A stretch of 64,000 nucleotides of DNA from Robertmurraya korlensis (GTDB taxonomy: Bacteria; Bacillota; Bacilli; Bacillales; Cytobacillaceae), in contig NZ_JAMBNS010000002.1 of NCBI RefSeq assembly GCF_023715225.1, forward strand, positions 248,001 through 312,000. Direction: 5' to 3'. The first letter of the stretch is position 1. Every line of letters begins with the position of its first letter. A program made the position numbers and the translations under genes. Of this stretch, positions 1 through 8,485 are shown in pieces. The notes below the pieces were generated by a model that saw nothing but the letters and a program-made list of their open reading frames with translations, was not told the DNA's origin and ran no database searches.

Positions 1-315
1 GGTTTCAGGGATAGAGAACTGCTTTAACAGTCCTTCTAAGTTGGCATTCCCTGTCCCTTTTCCTTCCGTTAGTACCTTTAGATGAACCTGCCCTTCTCCT
101 TGTTGTACTTGAAACCAATATCGTTCCCCTGCTGAAAGTGGGATTTCTAACTGGGCGATTACCTTCTGAGAACCCACTTGCACTTCTGCAGTTTGATTTG
201 GAAAAAGCTTCAAAACCTTTCCTTGAAATACTTGTCCAGCCCGAAAATTTTGTTTGTTTCCCTCTATAGAGTCTGGGCGATTCATCAATATTTGAACCAG
301 ATTGGCTTGTATCAA
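1..315 (-). CDS. ylqG: YlqG-like hypothetical protein, N-terminal 105 codons only (cut by window edge)
   Basis: This is an open frame directly after rnhB on the minus strand, running off the left edge of the window, so only the first 105 codons are visible. The start is a TTG at 313-315, seven bases after a strong GGAGGG ribosome binding site. The visible protein starts LIQANLVQILMNRP and is soluble and polar, with no membrane segment and no motif I can name. In B. subtilis the gene after rnhB is ylqG, a large protein of unknown function. The name rests on position and general character, not on a sequence match. It lies 20 bases after the rnhB stop and is probably co-transcribed. Confidence 0.6.
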   Translation of the reverse strand, partial: MIQANLVQILMNRPDSIEGNKQNFRAGQVFQGKVLKLFPNQTAEVQVGSQKVIAQLEIPLSAGERYWFQVQQGEGQVHLKVLTEGKGTGNANLEGLLKQFSIPET

Positions 316-335
316 GTGAGTTCCCTCCTCTCTAG

Positions 336-1109
336 TTATTGATTGTTTAACTCTTTAACAGGTGCGAATGATCTTCTGTGATACGGAGTGGCCCCGTAAA
401 GTTGTAACGCTTCAATATGCTCCTTTGTGCCATACCCCATATTTTGTTCAAATCGGTATTCTGGGTAACTTAGGGCGATCTCTTTCATCATCCGATCTCT
501 TGTAACTTTTGCAATGATGCTTGCTGCTGCAATAGAAATACTTTTACTATCCCCTTTAATAATAGCTTCTGATGGGACTGGCGTTGTAAGCTTCATAGCA
601 TCCACTAATAAGAAATCAGGATTGATATGTAATTCATTTAAGGCCGCATACATCGCCTTTTTAGTTGCTTCATAAATATTGATTTCATCAATTTCCTTTG
701 CTTCTATAATTCCCACACCGATGGAGACAGCAGCTGTACGGATTAATTCATAAAGCTCCTCACGCTTGGTTTCGGTCAATTTTTTTGAATCATCAATCCC
801 CAATATCTGAAAGTCGTCTGGTAAAATAACGGCCGCAGCAACGACTGGACCTGCGAGCGGGCCTCTTCCAACCTCATCGATTCCAGCGATATAAGTAAAA
901 CCTTGGCTTTTATATAATCTCTCATATTCACTCATCGCGATCAGCTTAAGCCTAGCCTGTTCGAGCAACTCTTTTTTTTGCATCCATTTTTTTACTAATT
1001 GTTGGACGCCTTTTCTACTATCTTTTAGAATATCGATTAGAAAAGGGTCTTTGTCATCCTCAACGGTTTTTAACTTTGTTTGAATTTCATCAATCGTTAA
1101 TCTGTTCAA
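336..1109 (-). CDS. rnhB: Ribonuclease HII
   Basis: RNase HII cuts RNA in RNA-DNA hybrids and removes single ribonucleotides from DNA in the cytoplasm. The 257-residue protein has the Firmicute layout: an N-terminal extension of about 70 residues, then the catalytic domain. D78 and E79 in DEVGRG and D170 in LLVDAMKL are the expected metal-binding acids, and the conserved MGYGTKEH stretch is near the C-terminus. The start appears to be TTG at 1109, matching the MNxLT N-terminus I remember from B. subtilis RnhB; AAGGGA lies about 13 bases upstream, a loose spacing. It lies after the rbgA terminator and before ylqG. Confidence 0.95.
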   Translation of the reverse strand: MNRLTIDEIQTKLKTVEDDKDPFLIDILKDSRKGVQQLVKKWMQKKELLEQARLKLIAMSEYERLYKSQGFTYIAGIDEVGRGPLAGPVVAAAVILPDDFQILGIDDSKKLTETKREELYELIRTAAVSIGVGIIEAKEIDEINIYEATKKAMYAALNELHINPDFLLVDAMKLTTPVPSEAIIKGDSKSISIAAASIIAKVTRDRMMKEIALSYPEYRFEQNMGYGTKEHIEALQLYGATPYHRRSFAPVKELNNQ

Positions 1110-1158
1110 AACAAGTACGTCCCTTCAATCCTTATATCTCGTATATCGGCATATTACC

Positions 1159-1191
1159 AAAAAAATAAAGCCTTCTTCGAAAAGAAGGCTT
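1159..1191 (-). terminator. Rho-independent terminator after rbgA
   Basis: On the minus strand AAGCCTTCTT pairs with AAGAAGGCTT across a short TCG-containing loop, followed by a T-rich run of about nine bases. It begins within 10 bases of the rbgA stop and separates the lepB-rbgA unit from rnhB. Confidence 0.85.
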
Positions 1192-1196
1192 CCCAT

Positions 1197-2072
1197 TTAT
1201 TCTTCTTTATCACTTGTCACAAGGTCAAAAGGTCTTTCTAGCGTCATAGGACCAAATAATTCGGAGCGAAACTCTCGGATGACTAATTCAGCTACTTTGT
1301 CATAGTCTACCTCGCCACCGCCCATTAGACAGCCTCTACGCTTACCGATTTCATCAAAGAACTCTACAATATCCTCTGGGATATATTCAAGCTGAAAGCG
1401 TTCCTTTAAGCGTTCAGGATACTCTCGCTCTAAAAAGCGAAGAGCATAAACACAAATATCCTGTAAATTAAGAATGGCATCTTTAATGGCCCCTGTTAAT
1501 GCAAGCTTTGAGCCTACTTCTTGATCTTCAAATTTTGGCCATAATATTCCCGGTGTATCTAAAAGCTCTAACTCCTTACCAACTTTGATCCACTGTTGAG
1601 CTTTCGTTACCCCTGGTGTATTACCCGTTTTTGCGATATTCTTTTTCGCTAGTCGATTAATTAGCGTCGATTTCCCTGCATTCGGGATCCCAACGATCAT
1701 CGCTCGAATGGCACGGGGCCTTACAACTCCTTTCGCTTTCATCCGATCGAATTTTTCTTTTAAGATTAATTCGGATGCGGAGACAATTTCTTTCATTCCC
1801 ACACCTGCTTGAGAATTAATCGCAAGTGCCTTAATGCCTTTTTCTCCAAAGTATTGAATCCATTCCTTCGTAATCCTTGGATCTGCCATATCCGCCTTAT
1901 TTAACAGCACTAATCTTGGCTTGTGCTGAATAATTTCATCTATCATTGGATTTCTAGAAGAATACGGTATTCTTGCATCCACTAATTCGAATATGATGTC
2001 AACAAGTTTTAGCTTTTCCGTGACCTGCCTGCGTGCTTTCGCCATATGCCCCGGAAACCACTGAATCGTCAT
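1197..2072 (-). CDS. rbgA: Ribosome biogenesis GTPase RbgA (YlqF)
   Basis: RbgA is a GTPase needed late in 50S subunit assembly. Its GTPase motifs are circularly permuted: G4 (NKAD, residues 58-61) comes before G1 (GIPNAGKS, about 128-135), the TPGVT G2 region (about 152) and G3 (DTPG, 172-175). The N-terminal WFPGHM, whose His9 is the catalytic residue in the family, is present, and a C-terminal RNA-binding region follows. Length, 291 residues, is typical (B. subtilis about 282). A GGAGGGG ribosome binding site precedes the ATG. It starts 16 bases after lepB and ends at a strong terminator. Confidence 0.97.
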   Translation of the reverse strand: MTIQWFPGHMAKARRQVTEKLKLVDIIFELVDARIPYSSRNPMIDEIIQHKPRLVLLNKADMADPRITKEWIQYFGEKGIKALAINSQAGVGMKEIVSASELILKEKFDRMKAKGVVRPRAIRAMIVGIPNAGKSTLINRLAKKNIAKTGNTPGVTKAQQWIKVGKELELLDTPGILWPKFEDQEVGSKLALTGAIKDAILNLQDICVYALRFLEREYPERLKERFQLEYIPEDIVEFFDEIGKRRGCLMGGGEVDYDKVAELVIREFRSELFGPMTLERPFDLVTSDKEE

Positions 2073-2088
2073 GGGTGCACCCCTCCTT

Positions 2089-2640
2089 CTATTTTACTAT
2101 TTTCAAATCTTCAATCGGCCAGTAAATCACACTCGTATTTCCTAGTACCTTCTCCATCGGGACGGTTCCAATATGACGACTGTCCTTACTGAATCGTCTG
2201 TTATCTCCCATCACAAATAGGTGTCCATCAGGAACGGTTTCTTGACCGATAATTTCTTCTAAAGTAAATGGCTCAGTTAAAGGACCATCTACTACTTGCT
2301 CTTTAAATTCATCAAGGTATGGCTCCTCATAAGCTTTCCCATTTACATAGAGTGTATCATCTTTGTATTCAATTTTATCTCCTGGTAAACCAATCACTCT
2401 TTTTATGTAGTCTTTATTTTCAGGGGCATGAAACACGATAATATCAAAGCGTTCTGGTTCCCCAATTTGATAACTAAATTTATTAACGATCATACGGTCT
2501 TGATCATGTAATGTCGGCATCATTGATAACCCATCCACTACTATCGGTGCAAATAAGAAATATCGAATAATTGCTGCTAATAACACCGCAATGATTAGTG
2601 CCTTTGTCCATTCCCATAATTCATTTTTACTCTTTGCCAT
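2089..2640 (-). CDS. lepB: Type I signal peptidase
   Basis: This signal peptidase cleaves signal peptides from exported proteins at the outer face of the membrane. Seen in the sequence: one N-terminal membrane helix (about residues 13-31), the catalytic serine in SMMPTL (S39), the catalytic lysine in KRVIGLPGD (K80) and GDNR in the C-terminal half. The 183-residue size fits the short SipS/SipT class. The ATG at 2640 has GGTGGG upstream; a frame five codons longer has no better site. A TATAAT lies near 2717 upstream but has no good -35. In B. subtilis, as I recall, no signal peptidase gene sits between rplS and rbgA; other Bacillaceae have one there. Confidence 0.93.
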   Translation of the reverse strand: MAKSKNELWEWTKALIIAVLLAAIIRYFLFAPIVVDGLSMMPTLHDQDRMIVNKFSYQIGEPERFDIIVFHAPENKDYIKRVIGLPGDKIEYKDDTLYVNGKAYEEPYLDEFKEQVVDGPLTEPFTLEEIIGQETVPDGHLFVMGDNRRFSKDSRHIGTVPMEKVLGNTSVIYWPIEDLKIVK

Positions 2641-2746
2641 AACACATCCCACCAATCACTGTTCTTGTCGTCTAATTATCGCCGTACAGCTTTTATTTTA
2701 CAGTATCGGTATTTATTATACACGTAATAACACTTAGATAGACTAC

Positions 2747-2777
2747 GAAAAAGGAGCTTGTATGACAAGCTCCTTTC
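2747..2777 (-). terminator. Rho-independent terminator after rplS
   Basis: On the minus strand AAAGGAGCTTGT and ACAAGCTCCTTT form a near-perfect stem around CAT, ending in a T run. A second hairpin with GCGAC/GTCGC ends (about 2789-2818) lies between it and the rplS stop. The pair closes the rplS transcript before lepB. Confidence 0.85.
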
Positions 2778-2827
2778 GCATTTGTCCAGCGACTGTCCAT
2801 TTATCATGAAACGGTCGCTTTTCTTTT

Positions 2828-3172
2828 TTATCGGATTTCTTTAATACGAGCTTTTTTACCACGTAGGTTACGTAGGTAGTAAAGTTTCGCACGGCGTACT
2901 TTACCGCGACGGATTACTTCAAGCTTCGCAATTTTTGGTGTGTGTACTGGGAATGTACGCTCAACGCCTACACCATAAGAAACTTTACGTACTGTGAAAG
3001 TTTCACTAATTCCACCACCACGACGCTTAATCACAACACCTTCATACACCTGAACACGCTCACGAGTACCCTCGATAACTTTAACGTGTACACGTACAGT
3101 ATCACCAGGACGGAAAGCAGGAAGATCAGAGCGAAGTTGTTCTTTTGTGATTTCTTCGATTAATTTTTGCAT
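2828..3172 (-). CDS. rplS: 50S ribosomal protein L19
   Basis: L19 sits at the 30S-50S interface. The 114-residue basic protein begins [12 protein letters not shown] and contains the family stretches [13 protein letters not shown] and [14 protein letters not shown]. The ATG at 3172 is preceded by GGAAGGAG at about nine bases; a frame with 15 extra codons has no ribosome binding site and goes beyond the family length. It has its own promoter next to the trmD stop, a leader of about 100 bases and a terminator, so it can be expressed apart from trmD. In B. subtilis the leader mediates autoregulation by L19. Confidence 0.98.
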   Translation of the reverse strand: MQKLIEEITKEQLRSDLPAFRPGDTVRVHVKVIEGTRERVQVYEGVVIKRRGGGISETFTVRKVSYGVGVERTFPVHTPKIAKLEVIRRGKVRRAKLYYLRNLRGKKARIKEIR

Positions 3173-3274
3173 CGTTTTCAACTCCTTCCAACAGACGCTC
3201 ATGCATAACTGAAGCAAATACTAATTGCAGCGGAACATCGTTTATAAGACTTAGACCTTTTAGTCACAGTCACA
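3173..3274 (-). promoter_or_regulatory. rplS 5' leader, candidate L19 autoregulatory RNA
   Basis: About 100 bases lie between the predicted rplS transcription start and its ATG, longer than needed for a ribosome binding site. The position matches the L19 leader RNA family known upstream of rplS in Bacillus. I did not derive a convincing structure by eye, so the assignment rests on position and length. Confidence 0.5.
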
Positions 3275-3280
3275 AAAAGT

Positions 3281-3309
3281 ATCATAACATATATATCATT
3301 GAACTTCAA
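3281..3309 (-). promoter_or_regulatory. Sigma-A promoter of rplS
   Basis: TTGAAG (3304-3309), 17 bases, then TATGAT (3281-3286) on the minus strand. It lies just after the trmD stop at 3312, so rplS can be transcribed separately from the upstream genes. Confidence 0.7.
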
Positions 3310-3311
3310 TA

Positions 3312-4058
3312 CTATTTCTTTTCATTTTCAAACTCTAGCAACCATTTCTTCTGCGTTTCTGTTAGGTCAAAAGCCTCTAATAAATCAGGACGCCTTTCAT
3401 ACGTCCGCTTAAGAGACTCCTTCTCTCTCCATTCATCTATTAAGCGATGATTTCCTGACGTTAATACTTCTGGAACCTTTAACCCGCGAAAATCGGCTGG
3501 TCTCGTATAATGAGGATGCTCTAATAAACCTGTGCTAAAAGAATCTTGTAAATGAGACTCTTCTTTCCCAAGTACATTCGGTAGCAGTCGAACCACACTA
3601 TCAATAATGACCATGGCACCAAGCTCTCCACCCGTTAACACGAAATCACCAATCGAGATCTCATCTGTCACAACGTGCTGCCTAATTCTCTCGTCATATC
3701 CCTCGTAATGGCCGCACACAAAGATTAGATGCTCTTCCTTCGCTAGCTCCTCCGCCTTCTTCTGGTTATAACGCTCGCCTTGTGGACAGAGCAACACCAC
3801 GCGTGGTGGCTTCGTCGTTTTGGCATGTTCTTGACAACTCTTAACTGCATCAAAGATCGGTTGTGGCTTCAAGACCATTCCTGCTCCCCCGCCATATGGG
3901 TAATCATCCACTGTCTGGTGCTTATTATCAGCAAACTCTCGAAAGTTAACAATATTGTACCGGACAGCCTGCTGTTCCGCCGCTTTTTTTAAAATCGATT
4001 GTCCGAACACCCCATGGAACATCTCAGGAAACAGGGTTAGTACATCTATGTTCATCAT
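3312..4058 (-). CDS. trmD: tRNA (guanine-N1-)-methyltransferase
   Basis: TrmD methylates G37 of tRNAs with a G at position 36, using S-adenosylmethionine, and so prevents +1 frameshifting. The 248-residue protein has the knotted SPOUT features: LTLFPEMF at the start, [11 protein letters not shown] and the SAM loop [14 protein letters not shown]. The ATG at 4058 overlaps the rimM stop as ATGA; the next codon is also ATG, so the true start may be one codon later. Coupling to rimM and rpsP is the standard arrangement for these translation genes. Confidence 0.97.
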   Translation of the reverse strand: MMNIDVLTLFPEMFHGVFGQSILKKAAEQQAVRYNIVNFREFADNKHQTVDDYPYGGGAGMVLKPQPIFDAVKSCQEHAKTTKPPRVVLLCPQGERYNQKKAEELAKEEHLIFVCGHYEGYDERIRQHVVTDEISIGDFVLTGGELGAMVIIDSVVRLLPNVLGKEESHLQDSFSTGLLEHPHYTRPADFRGLKVPEVLTSGNHRLIDEWREKESLKRTYERRPDLLEAFDLTETQKKWLLEFENEKK

Positions 4059-4573
4059 GATAGTAGCCCTTCCATCGGCTCAATTAAAACGATTTTTTCC
4101 TTCACATCTACCTTTTTCACAATCTGCTCGATATAGGGAATGAGAATATCCTTTCCACCTTTACCTTTTATGACCCATACATCATTTGCTCCAGGTGTTA
4201 GGATTTCTCGGATCTTCCCGATTTCTTCTCCTTTTGTAGTGAACACGAGACAGCCAATAATTTGGTGGAAGTAAAATTCATTTTCCTCTAGCTCACCTTG
4301 CTGCTCCTCTGTGATCTTCAGAACGCCACCCTTCATCGGTTCCACATCATTCACATTCGGGTAACCATTAAAGGTTAATAAATCAAATGATTTGTGCTTC
4401 CGGTGAGATTGAACTGTCAGCTTCAATGGCTCCTTTGAGTTAGGCATAAACAAATACAAGTGATTACCGGGCTTATACCTTTCATCAGCAAAGTCAGTCT
4501 GCGATATCACTCGAACTTCCCCTTTGATACCATGCGTATTCACAATCTTTCCGACATTAAACCATTTTTCCAT
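4055..4573 (-). CDS. rimM: 16S rRNA processing / ribosome maturation factor RimM
   Basis: RimM binds the 30S head through S19 and helps mature 16S rRNA. The protein (172 residues from this start) has the N-terminal domain [19 protein letters not shown] and a C-terminal PRC-barrel around [19 protein letters not shown]. The start chosen is the ATG of MEKWFN, eight bases after GAGG; the ATG one codon upstream is also possible. Its stop overlaps the trmD start. It follows ylqD after 15 bases. Confidence 0.95.
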   Translation of the reverse strand: MEKWFNVGKIVNTHGIKGEVRVISQTDFADERYKPGNHLYLFMPNSKEPLKLTVQSHRKHKSFDLLTFNGYPNVNDVEPMKGGVLKITEEQQGELEENEFYFHQIIGCLVFTTKGEEIGKIREILTPGANDVWVIKGKGGKDILIPYIEQIVKKVDVKEKIVLIEPMEGLLS

Positions 4574-4588
4574 CATCTTCACCTCAAA

Positions 4589-4975
4589 CTAGCGAATTTC
4601 ATCAACGATTCCGTCCTTGATGATAATCGTTTTTTCAGTCTGAATATCCTCCCATGCGTCACCTACATTCACTTCTACGACCGCTTGGCATTCCTTTTCT
4701 TTCAATTCACTTCCTAAAGGTAGCATATGTAATTGTTCTATTTTAAAATCAAGCAGCTTAATCTTTTCTAATCGTGTATGAATCTCATTTTCGAATCGAT
4801 TCTTAAATGAGTTAACGGTCATTTTCTTTGATTTTTCAAGCTTCCTCATTTCAAAACGAAGCTGTTCTGATTCCTTCTGAAGTTGGCTTTTCTCAAGTTC
4901 AAACTTGTTTAGCAATACTTGTTTGCTAGTTTCCGTTAATACTTGCTTTACCACGACGGTTTGAAGAATATTCAT
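4589..4975 (-). CDS. ylqD: YlqD family protein of unknown function
   Basis: The 128-residue protein matches the position and general form of B. subtilis YlqD, which has no established function. The middle (about residues 20-85) is charged and heptad-rich, a likely coiled coil, and the C-terminus (VEVNVGDAWEDI then KTIIIKDGIVDEIR) looks like a small beta structure. The start is ATG at 4975, ten bases after GGGGG; the ATG three codons upstream sits too close to that site. A terminator lies between khpA and this gene, so expression may depend on read-through. Confidence 0.8.
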   Translation of the reverse strand: MNILQTVVVKQVLTETSKQVLLNKFELEKSQLQKESEQLRFEMRKLEKSKKMTVNSFKNRFENEIHTRLEKIKLLDFKIEQLHMLPLGSELKEKECQAVVEVNVGDAWEDIQTEKTIIIKDGIVDEIR

Positions 4976-5003
4976 GGACCGCATCCCCCTTCAGAAATAA
5001 CTA

Positions 5004-5031
5004 CGAAAAAAGGAGGGTTGTCCCCTCCTTC
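5004..5031 (-). terminator. Hairpin terminator between khpA and ylqD
   Basis: On the minus strand AAGGAGGG and CCCTCCTT flank GACAA and are followed by TTTT. It lies just after the khpA stop and inside what is usually treated as one rpsP-to-trmD operon. It is probably a partial terminator that lowers expression of ylqD-rimM-trmD. Confidence 0.75.
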
Positions 5032-5042
5032 CTCAGTAGCAT

Positions 5043-5273
5043 TTATTCAATAATTTCTAGGTAGACTTTCTTCTGCTGTGATGCTCCTGCTGAATAGACA
5101 ACAGTTCGAATAGCTTTTGCGACACGGCCTTGTTTTCCGATTACTTTCCCCATATCTGTTTTGTGAACAGCTAGTTGATAAGTAATTTTGTCGGCTTCTT
5201 CTAACTCTGTTACACGAACTTCGTCTGGAAGATCAACAAGCGCCTTGACAATGGTTTCGATGAGCTCTCTCAT
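5043..5273 (-). CDS. khpA: KH-domain RNA-binding protein KhpA (YlqC)
   Basis: KhpA is a small single-KH-domain RNA-binding protein that works with KhpB/Jag; in streptococci the pair affects cell elongation and division. The 76-residue protein consists of the KH fold with the GxxG loop as GKQG (after DMGKVI), flanked by helices. It lies 10 bases after rpsP in the conserved rpsP-khpA order. A terminator follows directly. Confidence 0.93.
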   Translation of the reverse strand: MRELIETIVKALVDLPDEVRVTELEEADKITYQLAVHKTDMGKVIGKQGRVAKAIRTVVYSAGASQQKKVYLEIIE

Positions 5274-5283
5274 TATCTGCAGA

Positions 5284-5556
5284 TTACTTGCTTAATTTTG
5301 CGTTATGGAATTTTTCCATAATGCCTTGTTTAGAGAACAAGTTACGAACTGTATCAGATGGCTTCGCACCGTCTTTTAACCATTTTAATGCTAAGTCTTC
5401 GTTGATATCAACGATTGCTGGCTCAGCAACTGGGTTGTAAGTTCCAACTGTTTCAATGAAACGTCCATCACGTGGTGAACGAGAATCTGCTACTACAATA
5501 CGATAAAAAGGAGATTTTTTTGCTCCCATACGCTTTAAACGAATTTTAACTGCCAT
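5284..5556 (-). CDS. rpsP: 30S ribosomal protein S16
   Basis: S16 is a primary assembly protein of the 30S subunit. The 90-residue protein begins [19 protein letters not shown] and contains [14 protein letters not shown], both hallmarks of the family. The ATG at 5556 lies about 11 bases after GGAGGTG; a frame 11 codons longer is not supported. A promoter lies between the ffh stop and this gene. Confidence 0.98.
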   Translation of the reverse strand: MAVKIRLKRMGAKKSPFYRIVVADSRSPRDGRFIETVGTYNPVAEPAIVDINEDLALKWLKDGAKPSDTVRNLFSKQGIMEKFHNAKLSK

Positions 5557-5595
5557 TTTAAATAAGCACCTCCGAATAGTTTCACACAAGATAGT

Positions 5596-5624
5596 ATAAT
5601 ATCAATTGTTTTTTAGTTTGTAAA
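5596..5624 (-). promoter_or_regulatory. Sigma-A promoter of rpsP
   Basis: TTTACA (5619-5624), 17 bases, then TATTAT (5596-5601) on the minus strand, in the 109-base spacer between ffh and rpsP. Confidence 0.6.
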
Positions 5625-5665
5625 GTCTTTTTTCTTGTCACTATTATTTTCCTGTTATTTCAGCA

Positions 5666-7018
5666 TTAAAAAGGGTTAAACGGAAGCTTAAATCCGCCCT
5701 TTTTCTTAGCCTTGCCTTGCATACCTGACATCTGCTTCATCATCTTCTTCATGTCTTCAAATTGCTTTAATAGACGGTTTACCTCAGGTACTGAAGTTCC
5801 ACTACCCTTTGCAATCCGCTTTCTGCGACCAGCATTAATGATTTCTGGATGCGTTTTTTCTTCCTTTGTCATTGACTGGATGATCGCTTCAACATGAGAA
5901 ATTTGCTTTTCATCGATTTGCAGATTATTCAGGCCTTTAATTTTGTTCGCACCAGGCATCATCTTTAAGAGTTCATCAAGAGGCCCCATATTACGAACTT
6001 GTCCAAGCTGATCTAAAAAGTCATCAAATGTAAACGAAGCTGTACGCATTTTTTGTTCAAGCTCTTTTGCCTTCGCTTCATCGACATTTGCCTGAGCTTT
6101 TTCAATTAACGTTAAGACGTCTCCCATTCCGAGGATTCTTGAAGCCATTCGTTCAGGATGGAACGGCTCTATTGCATCCATTTTTTCCCCTAAACCGATA
6201 AATTTAATCGGTGTATTCGTTACGGAACGGATAGAGAGGGCGGCACCTCCTCGAGTGTCTCCGTCGAGCTTCGTTAAGACGACCCCTGTAAGCCCAAGCT
6301 GTTCATTAAAGCTTGAAGCAACGTTAACAGCGTCTTGACCAGTCATCGCATCAACTACAAGAAAGATTTCATCAGGGTTTGCGAGTTCTTTAATCTCTTT
6401 TAATTCTCCCATAAGGGCTTCATCGACATGCAAACGACCAGCTGTGTCAATTAGAACGTAGTCATGATGGTCCTCTTTCGCCTTTTGAATCGCTTGTTTC
6501 GCTATTTCTACCGGACTTACTTGATCGCCAAGTGAAAATACCGGCATGCTGAGCTGCTTCCCAAGCGTCTCTAACTGCTTAATGGCAGCAGGACGATAAA
6601 TATCAGCCGCAACTAATAACGGGTTGCGGTTATATTTTTTTCGAATCAGGTTGGCAAGCTTCCCCGTGGTTGTTGTTTTCCCTGCCCCTTGCAATCCCAC
6701 CATCATAATAACGGTTGGTGGACGGTTAGAGACAGCAATTTTGCTTTGCTCTCCGCCCATCAAGATTGTCAGTTCTTCTTTAACCACTTTAATGACCTGT
6801 TGTCCAGGTGTTAAGCTTTGCATGACTTCCTGACCAACAGCACGCTCGCTTACTTTTTTGACGAACTCTTTTACAACCTTAAAGTTAACGTCCGCCTCTA
6901 AAAGTGCTAAGCGCACCTCACGCATCATTTCTTTAACATCGGCCTCATTGACTTTCCCTTTGCCGCGAATTTTTTGGATCGTATTTTGCAGTCGGTCGGC
7001 TAATCCTTCAAATGCCAT
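5666..7018 (-). CDS. ffh: Signal recognition particle GTPase Ffh
   Basis: Ffh is the SRP54 homologue. With the SRP RNA it binds signal sequences on ribosomes and delivers them to FtsY. The 450-residue protein has the N domain (1 to about 90), the G domain with GLQGAGKTTTTGKLA, DTAGRLHVDEALM and TKLDGDTRGGAALSI, and a methionine-rich M domain from about residue 320, with many Met-Met pairs near the C-terminus. It follows ylxM by 13 bases, and FtsY is encoded just upstream, so both halves of the targeting GTPase pair are close together. Confidence 0.98.
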   Translation of the reverse strand: MAFEGLADRLQNTIQKIRGKGKVNEADVKEMMREVRLALLEADVNFKVVKEFVKKVSERAVGQEVMQSLTPGQQVIKVVKEELTILMGGEQSKIAVSNRPPTVIMMVGLQGAGKTTTTGKLANLIRKKYNRNPLLVAADIYRPAAIKQLETLGKQLSMPVFSLGDQVSPVEIAKQAIQKAKEDHHDYVLIDTAGRLHVDEALMGELKEIKELANPDEIFLVVDAMTGQDAVNVASSFNEQLGLTGVVLTKLDGDTRGGAALSIRSVTNTPIKFIGLGEKMDAIEPFHPERMASRILGMGDVLTLIEKAQANVDEAKAKELEQKMRTASFTFDDFLDQLGQVRNMGPLDELLKMMPGANKIKGLNNLQIDEKQISHVEAIIQSMTKEEKTHPEIINAGRRKRIAKGSGTSVPEVNRLLKQFEDMKKMMKQMSGMQGKAKKKGGFKLPFNPF

Positions 7019-7031
7019 CTTAGGCCGCCTC

Positions 7032-7349
7032 CTAATCTAATTTCTCAAGCTGCGCTACTAGCCCTAGCTGTGTGTCATCTGATAAAGAATTCTTTAGCCT
7101 TACTAGCAGCTTATTCCGCTCCTGAAATTTATGGAATAATAATAGCTTTTCCTCGTATTCCTCAAGCATCGCTTCTGTGCGTTTAATATTATCATAGACC
7201 GCTTGACGACTGACATTGTACTCTTCAGCAATTTCGCCTAGCGAATAGTCGTCCAAATAATACAGGGACATATAGCTTTGCTGCTTAGGAGTAAGTAATG
7301 ACTGATAAAAGTCATACAAATAATTCATCCTATTTGTTTTCTCCAGCAT
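7032..7349 (-). CDS. ylxM: Putative SRP-associated DNA-binding protein YlxM (UPF0122)
   Basis: YlxM is a small helix-turn-helix protein always found beside ffh in Firmicutes; its streptococcal homologue binds SRP components. The 105-residue protein has a sigma-region-4-like helix-turn-helix (about residues 18-60; [20 protein letters not shown]) and a charged C-terminal helix. The start ATG is preceded by GGGGGATGAGCG. It has its own promoter and is the first gene of the ylxM-ffh unit. Confidence 0.9.
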   Translation of the reverse strand: MLEKTNRMNYLYDFYQSLLTPKQQSYMSLYYLDDYSLGEIAEEYNVSRQAVYDNIKRTEAMLEEYEEKLLLFHKFQERNKLLVRLKNSLSDDTQLGLVAQLEKLD

Positions 7350-7391
7350 CGCTCATCCCCCTTTGTTAAGTGAAAAGCCTTTACATACTGT

Positions 7392-7420
7392 AGTTTACAC
7401 AGAGAGACGTTTAATGTCAA
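7392..7420 (-). promoter_or_regulatory. Sigma-A promoter of ylxM-ffh
   Basis: A consensus -35 TTGACA (7415-7420), 17 bases, then TAAACT (7392-7397) on the minus strand with TGTG just before the -10. It lies between the ftsY terminator and ylxM. Confidence 0.7.
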
Positions 7421-7438
7421 GGTAGACCACGTGTTTCA

Positions 7439-7470
7439 AAGAAAAAGCCCGGGTATTTTTAACCCGGGCC
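7439..7470 (-). terminator. Rho-independent terminator after ftsY
   Basis: GCCCGGGT and ACCCGGGC form a GC-rich stem around TAAAAAT (7446-7470), followed on the minus strand by a T run. It ends the rnc-smc-ftsY unit. Confidence 0.9.
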
Positions 7471-7478
7471 ACATTCGT

Positions 7479-8471
7479 TTACTCTTCTAGTTCTTTATCA
7501 ACTATATCTGCAAATAATCCGTATACGTATTGTTCAGCGTCAAACTGTTGAAGGTCATCCATTTTTTCACCAAGACCTACAAACTTCACAGGAATTTTTA
7601 ACTCATTACGAATGGCCAATACAATTCCACCCTTCGCGGTTCCATCAAGCTTTGTTAACACAATTCCGCTAACATCTGTCGCTTCCTTGAATGTTTTTGC
7701 TTGGACCATCGCGTTTTGACCAGTCGTAGCATCAAGGACAAGGAGTACTTCATGAGGGGCACCTGGAATTTCACGTTCAATAACACGCTTTACCTTTTCG
7801 AGCTCCTTCATTAGGTTCACTTTATTTTGAAGTCTTCCAGCTGTGTCACACAATAGAATATCTGCGTTTCTGGACTTGGCTGCTTGAACGGCATCGTACA
7901 TAACCGCAGCTGGATCGGAGCCAGCACTTTGCTTAATCACTTCCACTCCGACTCTTTCTCCCCACACCTCAAGCTGTTCAATTGCCCCGGCACGGAAGGT
8001 ATCTCCGGCTGCTAACAACACTTTCTTGCCTTCACTTTTATATTTATGTGCAAGCTTTCCGATTGTCGTTGTTTTTCCGACACCATTTACTCCAACGAAC
8101 AAAATAACCGTTAATCCATCTTGGATATTAATCGTATTAACTTCTTCTTCCTCATCACCTTTATAAATGTCAACAAGCTTCTCAGAGATGACGGCCTGAA
8201 CGGCCGCTGGGTCTTGAATGTTTTTACGCTTAACTTCCATTTTTAGTTCATCAATCAGTTCCATAACGGTATCGAAGCCCACATCGGCCCCGATTAAGAT
8301 CTCTTCAAGCTCCTCGAAAAAGTCTTCGTCAACTTTCCGATAGCGAGCGACTAGATCATTAACTTTGCCTGAAAAATTGTCTCTCGTTTTTGTTAAGCCA
8401 TCCTTAAACTTTTCGGTTACTGCATCCGTTTGCTTTGTAATTTTTTCTTTTAGCTTTTTAAAAAAACTCAA
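7479..8471 (-). CDS. ftsY: Signal recognition particle receptor FtsY
   Basis: FtsY is the membrane-associated receptor GTPase that pairs with Ffh to hand ribosomes to the Sec translocon. The 330-residue protein has a short basic and amphipathic N-terminus (MSFFKKLKEKITKQTD), which likely serves membrane binding, then the N domain and the G domain with GVNGVGKTTTIGKLA (about 128-142), DTAGRLQ and TKLDGTAKGG. It lacks the long acidic A domain of E. coli FtsY, as is usual in Bacillus. It starts 14 bases after smc. Confidence 0.98.
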   Translation of the reverse strand: MSFFKKLKEKITKQTDAVTEKFKDGLTKTRDNFSGKVNDLVARYRKVDEDFFEELEEILIGADVGFDTVMELIDELKMEVKRKNIQDPAAVQAVISEKLVDIYKGDEEEEVNTINIQDGLTVILFVGVNGVGKTTTIGKLAHKYKSEGKKVLLAAGDTFRAGAIEQLEVWGERVGVEVIKQSAGSDPAAVMYDAVQAAKSRNADILLCDTAGRLQNKVNLMKELEKVKRVIEREIPGAPHEVLLVLDATTGQNAMVQAKTFKEATDVSGIVLTKLDGTAKGGIVLAIRNELKIPVKFVGLGEKMDDLQQFDAEQYVYGLFADIVDKELEE

Positions 8472-8485
8472 AACTCACACGTCCT

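Noticed and set aside
2700-2745. TATAAT upstream of lepB as a promoter
   Set aside because: No acceptable -35 lies 16-18 bases upstream, and the TG before it is not spaced as an extended -10. It was noted in the lepB entry only.
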